Origin: an uncultured Taibaiella sp.
GTDB lineage: Bacteria > Bacteroidota > Bacteroidia > Chitinophagales > Chitinophagaceae
Length of the DNA: 11,172 nt
Direction of reading: 5' to 3'
NCBI GenBank assembly: GCA_946886975.1
Contig: CAMPJV010000058.1
Span: 1-11,172, forward strand
Below the pieces are notes generated by a model that worked only from the letters and a program-made list of their open reading frames with translations, was not told the origin of the DNA and ran no database searches. A program made the translations under genes and the position numbers. Shown piece by piece: positions 6,162-11,172 of the stretch. How positions within the stretch are numbered: the stretch's first letter is position 1; each line of letters opens with the position of its first letter.

Positions 6162-6806
6162 CTATTCTCCTTCTTTCTTTTTCTTGGCAGTCTTCTTCGC
6201 AGGCTTTTCTTCTCCTTCCGCTGCTGGAGATTCCTCGGCAGTCTTCTTCTTGCGAGCTACTTTCTTGGGCTTCTCTTCGTTTTCTTCAGCAGAGGCTTCA
6301 TCGGCAGATTTCTTTGCCCTCGCCTTCTTAGGAGCCTTTTCCTCGGTTGCTTTTGTCTCTGCTTTTGGCTCTTCTGCTTTCTCCGCTTCTTCACCTTCAG
6401 CCTCTGTCTCCTTCATGGATTCAAACTTCAGCAGGTCATTCTCCTTCAGCAGCTCAAACCACTTCAGCATCTTCTTCATATCACTCACATACACCCGCTC
6501 CTCGTCAAACTCAGGGAAAATAGACTTGAAGTACTGTTTGATCGTATTGTTGTCAGCCTTCTTGCCGTCAGGTAGAGGCTTCTCTGGCTGGTCTTTCATC
6601 ATCTGGAACACCTCATGAAGACGAACGTTCTCACCGGTGGTGTACACCTCTATGCTCTCCAGTGGCGTCACGTTGTGCAGGCGCGCAGGGATAAACTTCG
6701 TGGTCTTGTCACCCAGGCTGCGTACAATAGCACCATCACTCTTGGTCGCCATCAATTGGAAAAGACCGCCAATTCCGGTCACTGATACTATTTCTCTGTA
6801 TTCCAT
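6162..6806 (-). CDS. DUF5606 domain protein with charged repeat tail
   Basis: This 214-residue soluble protein has no signal peptide. Residues 1-130 match what I know of the Bacteroidota-specific DUF5606 family: an opening REIVSVTGIGGLFQLM (4-19), GAIVRSL, FIPARLHNVTPLESIEVYTT (38-57), LHEVFQMM (63-70), then a short helical part ending about 130. The function of the family is not known. Residues 132-214 are low complexity, almost only Ala, Glu, Lys, Pro and Thr/Ser. Within them an EEKxPKK-type unit repeats with a 22-residue period, giving basic clusters at about 160-166, 181-188 and 203-211 separated by acidic blocks. This looks like the Lys/Ala-rich tails of histone-H1-like bacterial proteins and may bind nucleic acid, but that is inference. 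ATG at 6806 is well supported by a complete promoter just upstream, and the gene ends in its own terminator. Confidence 0.8.
   Translation of the reverse strand: MEYREIVSVTGIGGLFQLMATKSDGAIVRSLGDKTTKFIPARLHNVTPLESIEVYTTGENVRLHEVFQMMKDQPEKPLPDGKKADNNTIKQYFKSIFPEFDEERVYVSDMKKMLKWFELLKENDLLKFESMKETEAEGEEAEKAEEPKAETKATEEKAPKKARAKKSADEASAEENEEKPKKVARKKKTAEESPAAEGEEKPAKKTAKKKKEGE
6165..6344 (-). repeat. In-gene 66-bp-period repeats coding for the charged tail
   Basis: Three units encode residues 155-176, 177-198 and 199-214 of the DUF5606 protein (positions 6279-6344, 6213-6278 and 6165-6212). Each starts Glu-Glu-Lys, followed by a Lys/Ala/Arg cluster and, in the first two, an acidic Ala/Glu/Ser block. 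The first two are exactly 22 codons, the last is 16. Similarity is better at protein than at DNA level. Confidence 0.65.
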
Positions 6807-6826
6807 ACTAAATCTTGAAGGGGGAG

Positions 6827-6857
6827 CAAAAATAGAATAATTATCAATTTAGCCAAA
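6827..6857 (-). promoter_or_regulatory. Bacteroidota-type promoter of the DUF5606 gene
   Basis: The minus strand shows TTTG (6857-6854), a 19-nt spacer, and TATTTTTG (6834-6827). This matches the -33 TTTG / -7 TAnnTTTG consensus with its usual spacing. The box ends 20 nt before the ATG at 6806, so transcription would begin about 14 nt upstream of it. It is the best promoter in the window and separates this gene from the flippase gene on the same strand. Confidence 0.65.
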
Positions 6858-6878
6858 TCATAAGGCAAAACCGCTTCA

Positions 6879-8366
6879 TCAGAACAGCCGCTTATTCTTT
6901 CTCACAGACGCCAGGTAGCTGTTCAGGTCCTCCGATGGCTTAAAGACTAAAAGCAGAATTGCATAAACGATCACGATGGCAGCGCTCCTATAAATGGTGT
7001 CCACGAAGGGGTTCTTGAACACGGGCAAGAGATAACCAACCGCCAGCCCGGCCGCTAATGCGATGACAACCAGCACCATCTTCCCCGAGAAAGGCTGAAT
7101 ACCCAGCTTTCTCTTCACCACAAAGAGCTTAATAATATTATATATCACAAGCGCAATGGTCGTCCCCCACGCCGCTCCATACACATCATACCTTGGTATC
7201 AGCCACCAGTTCAGCCCCACCATCATCACCACCAGCAGCAATGATATATAGAAGTTATACTTGTAATGCTTGGAGATGCTCAGCACCTGGTCATTCATCC
7301 CCGTAGCCATGTCCACCATCCTCCCCGCAGCCAGTATGATCACCACCAGGCTCACTGCCTCATAGCCCATTGGCAGAATGGCGACCGCATTATGCAGGTT
7401 ACAGCACACGATCAGCAGCATCGCGCCCGATGCGATAAATATGTTCATGGAAGAACGCATGAATATGTCCTTCACCTTCGCCATGTTATTATCCGTAAAC
7501 GCCTGCGCCAGCACCGGGAATGTACTGTTCAGCATCGCCCTGTAAGGGATCAAAAGAAAGGAAATGATCACCACTGCCACGCTATATATCGGCACGGACT
7601 TCAGCCCGTTAGGCGACAGCACCGCTACCATCAGCGCATCCAGCATCCCCATCAGTGTAATCGACAGGCTGAGAAGGGAATGATACCACGTAAAATGCAC
7701 AATATCCTTCTTCTCGTCTTTACTGAACACGCTCCAGTTAAGAGAAAATCTGAAAGCATCCGTCTGAAAAGCAAGTAGCAGCAGCAGCCCGATCGGCACC
7801 ACATACAATAGCACCGTTCCGTAGATCAGGGTATCAAAGTCTATGAACTCGTAAGCAAAAAGAAAGATCAGCCCTATGTTCAATGCCCGTAGCAGCACTT
7901 CCCTTATAAACGTAGCCTTGGCCACCTTCAGCTGCGATATCAGGTAGGTTTCCAGGATCACCTGGTACGAAAACAGCATGATATACACCGGCAGCCACAA
8001 AAAGTACCTTCTGATAAAAGGAATATCCTGCGGCTGAAACCAGTTGATCACAGTATCCTTAAGGAGGATATATATGATTGAGGTAACGCCAATAATGATA
8101 AATGGCAGCACCATGCTGATGGTCACCAGTGCCGGCTTCCTCTTGTCGTCATCGGTATACCTGTGTATGTAAACCGATAGCATATTATGAAGCCCCAGGA
8201 GCAATATTTGTCCGCCCACCACCGCCTGGTTGGTAAGATTATTCCTGAATCCCAGCTCCTGCATCGGAATATATCTCGTAGAAAGATAGGTGAATAGTAC
8301 TCCCAGTAAAGCTCCTGCAGATATGGCAATGCTCGATTTAACGGACTGGCGGAAGACAATGCCCAT
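6879..8366 (-). CDS. Wzx-like polysaccharide flippase (oligosaccharide flippase family, MOP superfamily)
   Basis: This 495-residue integral membrane protein has about 12-14 hydrophobic spans across its whole length and a short charged C-terminus (KNKRLF). Length, the N-terminal pattern (a basic start, then a span at about 12-30 and the loop RYIPMQELG), and the mid-protein motif PYRAMLNSTFPVLAQAF (274-290) with a late NWWLIPRYDVYGAAWGT (386-402) fit the polysaccharide biosynthesis/export (Wzx, RfbX) family. Such proteins flip undecaprenyl-linked glycan units across the inner membrane. The ATG at 8366 is only 4 nt from a TAnnTTTG box, so the mRNA may be leaderless. It stands divergent from the GDP-fucose genes gmd-fcl, which suggests the exported glycan contains fucose; the specific substrate is inference. 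Another MOP role, such as lipid flipping, is possible. Confidence 0.83.
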   Translation of the reverse strand: MGIVFRQSVKSSIAISAGALLGVLFTYLSTRYIPMQELGFRNNLTNQAVVGGQILLLGLHNMLSVYIHRYTDDDKRKPALVTISMVLPFIIIGVTSIIYILLKDTVINWFQPQDIPFIRRYFLWLPVYIMLFSYQVILETYLISQLKVAKATFIREVLLRALNIGLIFLFAYEFIDFDTLIYGTVLLYVVPIGLLLLLAFQTDAFRFSLNWSVFSKDEKKDIVHFTWYHSLLSLSITLMGMLDALMVAVLSPNGLKSVPIYSVAVVIISFLLIPYRAMLNSTFPVLAQAFTDNNMAKVKDIFMRSSMNIFIASGAMLLIVCCNLHNAVAILPMGYEAVSLVVIILAAGRMVDMATGMNDQVLSISKHYKYNFYISLLLVVMMVGLNWWLIPRYDVYGAAWGTTIALVIYNIIKLFVVKRKLGIQPFSGKMVLVVIALAAGLAVGYLLPVFKNPFVDTIYRSAAIVIVYAILLLVFKPSEDLNSYLASVRKNKRLF

Positions 8367-8370
8367 GCGG

Positions 8371-8378
8371 CAAAGATA
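8371..8378 (-). promoter_or_regulatory. Putative -7 box for the flippase gene
   Basis: The minus strand reads TATCTTTG, a full TAnnTTTG match, ending only 4 nt before the ATG at 8366. No TTTG is seen at -33. If used, the transcript would start at or within a few bases of the start codon. Confidence 0.35.
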
Positions 8379-8438
8379 ATTTTATGGTACTAAAGGCTGG
8401 TGAAACTATTAGTTTTCAGACAATTGAGCGAACAGTAC

Positions 8439-8446
8439 TACATTTG
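8439..8446 (+). promoter_or_regulatory. Putative -7 box for gmd-fcl
   Basis: TACATTTG matches TAnnTTTG and ends 17 nt before the gmd ATG at 8464. A T-run (8413-8416) about 22 nt upstream is only a weak -33 candidate. It points away from the flippase box at 8371-8378, making this 97-bp spacer a divergent promoter region. Confidence 0.4.
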
Positions 8447-8463
8447 CCAAAATTTTGCAGTGC

Positions 8464-9576
8464 ATGAAGAAAGCGTTAATCACTGGTATTACAGGGCAGG
8501 ACGGCACCTATTTAACAGAACTTTTGCTCAGCAAAGGCTACGAGGTCCATGGCATTAAGCGTCGGGCGTCTCTGATCAATACCCAACGCATCGATCACCT
8601 CTACCAGGACCCTCACGAAAAGAACATTCGTCTTGTCCTTCATTATGGCGACCTCACCGACAGCACCAATATCATACGCATCATCCAGCAGGTTCAGCCT
8701 GACGAAATATACAATCTTGGCGCTATGAGCCATGTTCAGGTCAGCTTCGAAGAGCCTGAGTACGCAGCCAATGTCGACGGTGTAGGCACCCTCCGTATCC
8801 TCGAGGCGGTACGCATACTAGGCCTTGAGAAGAAAACTAAAATATACCAGGCGTCCACCTCTGAGCTCTATGGCCTCGTTCAGGCAGTCCCTCAGTCCGA
8901 GACAACCCCTTTCTACCCAAGATCACCTTATGGCGTCGCGAAGCTCTATGGCTTCTGGATCACGGTAAACTATCGCGAAGCCTACGGCATGTTCGCCTGC
9001 AATGGTATCCTCTTCAATCACGAAAGCCCTCTCCGTGGAGAGACTTTCGTAACCCGCAAGATCACCAGGGGAGTAGCTGAGATAGTTTTAGGCCTTAAAA
9101 AGAAGCTATACCTCGGTAACCTCGATGCCAAGCGCGACTGGGGTCATGCGAAAGATTATGTGGAAGCTATGTGGCTCATGCTCCAGCAGGACCAGCCGGA
9201 AGACTTCGTTATCGCAACAGGTGTCACTACACCAGTAAGGGATTTTGTAAAGAAGGCTTTCGCTCACGCAGGTATAGAGCTTTCATTTGAAGGTGAGGGA
9301 GAAAAAGAAAAAGGAATAGTAACAAACGTCACCAACCTTGACAACAGAGTGTCCATCGGCGATGTAGTAGTCGAAGTAGATAAACGCTATTTCCGCCCCA
9401 CAGAGGTAGATCTCCTGCTCGGCGATCCAACCAAGGCAAAGGAAAAGCTGGGTTGGGAGGCAAAATATACCCTCGATGAGTTGGCAAAAGAAATGGTAGA
9501 CTCGGATATTGAGCATTTCCGCAAAGAGCTCCTGCTGAAGGAATCAGGCTACCGCACCTTAAACCAGTTTGAATAA
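8464..9576 (+). CDS. gmd: GDP-mannose 4,6-dehydratase
   Basis: This cytosolic enzyme converts GDP-D-mannose to GDP-4-keto-6-deoxy-D-mannose using NADP(H), the first step to GDP-L-fucose. The 370-residue protein is close to the usual length. It shows the Rossmann motif GITGQDG (8-14), [15 protein letters not shown] (84-98), STSELYG (131-137) and YGVAK (156-160). Thr132, Glu134, Tyr156 and Lys160 fall exactly at the E. coli GMD catalytic positions. [16 protein letters not shown] (185-200) is the family substrate/NADP segment. The ATG at 8464 is chosen because it gives this numbering; the upstream TTG at 8455 would only add three residues. Its stop overlaps the start of fcl (TAATG), so the two are cotranscribed and probably translationally coupled. 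Confidence 0.96.
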   Translation: MKKALITGITGQDGTYLTELLLSKGYEVHGIKRRASLINTQRIDHLYQDPHEKNIRLVLHYGDLTDSTNIIRIIQQVQPDEIYNLGAMSHVQVSFEEPEYAANVDGVGTLRILEAVRILGLEKKTKIYQASTSELYGLVQAVPQSETTPFYPRSPYGVAKLYGFWITVNYREAYGMFACNGILFNHESPLRGETFVTRKITRGVAEIVLGLKKKLYLGNLDAKRDWGHAKDYVEAMWLMLQQDQPEDFVIATGVTTPVRDFVKKAFAHAGIELSFEGEGEKEKGIVTNVTNLDNRVSIGDVVVEVDKRYFRPTEVDLLLGDPTKAKEKLGWEAKYTLDELAKEMVDSDIEHFRKELLLKESGYRTLNQFE

Positions 9577-10511
9577 TGGAGCTAAGCAGCCGGATATATG
9601 TTGCTGGCCACAGGGGAATGGTAGGTTCTGCCATTGTTCGAAGGCTGGAAGGAGAAGGATATACAAACATCATAACCCGTACATCCAAAGAGCTCGATCT
9701 GCGCAATCAGCAGGCGGTGAATACTTTCTTCCAGGAAGAAAAACCGGAGTACGTCTTTCTTGCCGCCGCCAGGGTAGGCGGTATACTCGCCAACAACAGT
9801 TATCGCGCCGAGTTCATCTATGATAATCTGGCCATGGAGATAAACATCATCCATGCTTCGTACGAAGCTCAGGTGAAGAAGCTACTTTTCCTCGGCAGCT
9901 CTTGTATTTACCCCAAGCTTGCCCCACAGCCGCTTAAGGAGGAATACCTCCTCACCGGTCTGCTGGAGCATACCAATGAACCCTACGCCATTGCCAAGAT
10001 AGCAGGCATCAAGATGTGCGAAGCCTACAGGGACCAGTATGGCTGCAACTTCATAGCCGCTATGCCTACCAACCTTTACGGCCAGGGCGACAATTACCAC
10101 CTTCAGAACTCACATGTCATCCCTGCGCTCATCCGCAAGTTCCATGAGGCAAAAGAACAGAATAGCCCCACGGTAGAGATCTGGGGCTCCGGCACTCCCT
10201 TCAGGGAATTCATGTACGTAGATGACCTCGCGGATGGCTCCTTGTTCCTCATGAAGAATTATAACGACAAGTTGTTCGTCAACGTAGGCACCGGTGAAGA
10301 GATTTCGATAAAAGACCTTGCATTGCAGGTAAAGGAAGTTGTTGGATTCACAGGAGATATCATCTTTGATTCCTCAAAGCCCGACGGCACCCCCAGGAAG
10401 TTAATGGATACCACTCGTCTTCACAACATGGGCTGGAAGCACAAAACATCATTAAGAAGCGGTTTGGCCAAAGCCTACCAGTTCTTCAAAGAGGGAGAAA
10501 GCAGGAAATAG
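9576..10511 (+). CDS. fcl: GDP-L-fucose synthase (GDP-4-keto-6-deoxymannose 3,5-epimerase/4-reductase)
   Basis: This enzyme finishes GDP-L-fucose synthesis by 3,5-epimerisation and NADPH-dependent 4-reduction of the Gmd product. The 311-residue SDR-fold protein has GHRGMVGSA (11-19, dinucleotide binding), AAARVGGI (63-70), LGSSCIYP (106-113) and YAIAK (137-141). Cys110 and His180 correspond to the E. coli acid/base pair Cys109/His179, and Tyr137/Lys141 to the reductase pair, so all key residues are present. [10 protein letters not shown] (166-175) and [12 protein letters not shown] (209-220) are also typical. It begins at the ATG that overlaps the gmd stop by one base and ends 7 bp from the convergent glycosyltransferase gene. 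It is also called wcaG. Confidence 0.96.
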   Translation: MELSSRIYVAGHRGMVGSAIVRRLEGEGYTNIITRTSKELDLRNQQAVNTFFQEEKPEYVFLAAARVGGILANNSYRAEFIYDNLAMEINIIHASYEAQVKKLLFLGSSCIYPKLAPQPLKEEYLLTGLLEHTNEPYAIAKIAGIKMCEAYRDQYGCNFIAAMPTNLYGQGDNYHLQNSHVIPALIRKFHEAKEQNSPTVEIWGSGTPFREFMYVDDLADGSLFLMKNYNDKLFVNVGTGEEISIKDLALQVKEVVGFTGDIIFDSSKPDGTPRKLMDTTRLHNMGWKHKTSLRSGLAKAYQFFKEGESRK

Positions 10512-10518
10512 TATCTGG

Positions 10519-11172
10519 TCACATATTCTCCAGCTTAAGCTTCACTTTCACCTTATATAGCCATTTCCCAAACCGGCTTTCCAGTAAGTGGTGTAGGATG
10601 CTAAGCCTCCAGCTCCATAAGGTTTGTTTAAATGTCCTGCCATAGTATTTCCTGTAAGCAGCATAAGACTCATTCATAGCATCCAGGTACTTCGTCGTAC
10701 TCACCCCCGTAGGGTCGAACGTCGCAAGAGGATAGTCGATAAAACTATTCTTCTCATCTGCTATCCTGCAAAGGAAGTCATAGTCCATGGCCATTTTTAT
10801 CTCCGTATCAAACATTCCCCGCCTTTCATACACCTCCCTTTTCACGTACATCGTCGGATGAAACACTCCTCTCATCCCACGGTACAGCTTATCCTTTTCA
10901 AAAGGCTTACCAACCACCACCCATACCCCTCCCCTCATCATCTTCAGCTTCCCATGGCACCACATCAAAGAAGGGTCACCCTCAAATTCCTTATTCACCC
11001 TCTGCAGCACCGTGTTGTCATACAGTTCATCCCCGCTATTCAGCAGCAGCGTTACATCCCCCGTAGCATTCCTAATCCCCTTATTAAAAGCATCAGCAAT
11101 CCCATTATCCCGCTCACATATCCACCTCCTATATGCAGGCTGCACACTCCCTTCCAGGTACTCCCTTATCTC
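10519..11172 (-). CDS. Family-2 glycosyltransferase, 3' part (runs off right edge)
   Basis: The last 217 residues are present and the frame stays open to the right edge. The GTG at 11143-11145, which begins a shorter open frame, encodes an internal valine, since upstream codons (EIREYLEGS) continue a normal glycosyltransferase sequence. Recognisable GT-A motifs are ERDNGIADAFNKGI (20-33 of the visible part), LLLNSGDELYD (42-52, nucleotide/metal-binding region) and FHPTMYVKREVYERRG (104-119). Then comes FDTEIKMAMDYDFLCRIAD (121-139), with the acceptor-side DYDF. This is the pattern of WcaE-type GT2 enzymes in exopolysaccharide clusters. The N-terminal Rossmann-like part lies outside the window. 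Donor and acceptor sugars cannot be told; transfer of fucose is an attractive but unproven guess from the neighbouring gmd-fcl. The tail is basic and amphipathic (KWLYKVKVKLKL), possibly membrane-contacting. Confidence 0.88.
   Translation of the reverse strand, partial: EIREYLEGSVQPAYRRWICERDNGIADAFNKGIRNATGDVTLLLNSGDELYDNTVLQRVNKEFEGDPSLMWCHGKLKMMRGGVWVVVGKPFEKDKLYRGMRGVFHPTMYVKREVYERRGMFDTEIKMAMDYDFLCRIADEKNSFIDYPLATFDPTGVSTTKYLDAMNESYAAYRKYYGRTFKQTLWSWRLSILHHLLESRFGKWLYKVKVKLKLENM

Noticed and set aside
5993..6331. Plus-strand open frame of 112 codons starting in the tandem repeats
   Set aside because: It runs through an 11-bp array that breaks frame periodicity, across a terminator stem, and antisense into the DUF5606 tail; its residues show no domain pattern.
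7266..7778. 170-codon plus-strand open frame inside the flippase gene
   Set aside because: Its His/Arg/Gln-rich product is what the complement of hydrophobic membrane-protein codons gives; no start signal.
10532..10541. Palindrome AGCTTAAGCT near the glycosyltransferase stop
   Set aside because: It falls inside codons for a Lys-Leu-Lys-Leu tail, has no loop or U tract, and is easily explained by that coding repeat.

Overview
The window looks like chromosomal DNA of a Bacteroidota species, most likely from the Chitinophagales/Chitinophagaceae. Three things point there. A DUF5606-type protein and a GHL10-type secreted glycosidase are present, both common in this phylum. TAnnTTTG promoter-like boxes stand just upstream of most genes. 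Clear Shine-Dalgarno sequences are absent. The assignment rests on recognition by eye, not on a database search. No mobile elements, CRISPR arrays, tRNA or rRNA genes were seen.

Left part (1-2115). The 5' half of ruvC (Holliday-junction nuclease) runs off the left edge on the minus strand. It stands head-to-head, with no spacer, against a plus-strand pair: a YbhN/AglD-like multi-spanning membrane protein and an exported DUF3108 protein. A G+C-rich inverted repeat closes this pair against the convergent TPR gene.

Middle part (2190-6806, all minus strand). In coordinate order this holds a cytosolic TPR-repeat protein, a small lipoprotein with an acidic post-cysteine motif, a secreted GHL10-like glycosidase with a C-terminal fibronectin-III-like domain, and a DUF5606 protein with a histone-H1-like charged repeat tail. 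The lipoprotein and the DUF5606 gene each end in a convincing intrinsic terminator. Most genes here have their own putative promoter, so they look like single-gene units. A 373-bp spacer (5789-6161) carries four exact-period 11-bp direct repeats.

Right part (6879-11172). This is the edge of a surface-polysaccharide locus. It has a Wzx-like flippase (minus), a divergent two-promoter spacer, the translationally coupled pair gmd-fcl (plus) that makes GDP-L-fucose from GDP-D-mannose, and the 3' part of a family-2 glycosyltransferase (minus) running off the right edge. A reasonable reading is a fucose-containing glycan: gmd/fcl make the nucleotide sugar, the glycosyltransferase builds the repeat unit, and the flippase exports it.

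Most of the window is ordinary core or accessory content, and I see no clear new biological system. The points most worth checking are the 11-bp tandem array, the charged repeat tail of the DUF5606 protein, the possible surface-export signal on the lipoprotein, the head-to-head non-ATG starts at 339/341, and the RuvC sequence that stops matching its family at the left edge.
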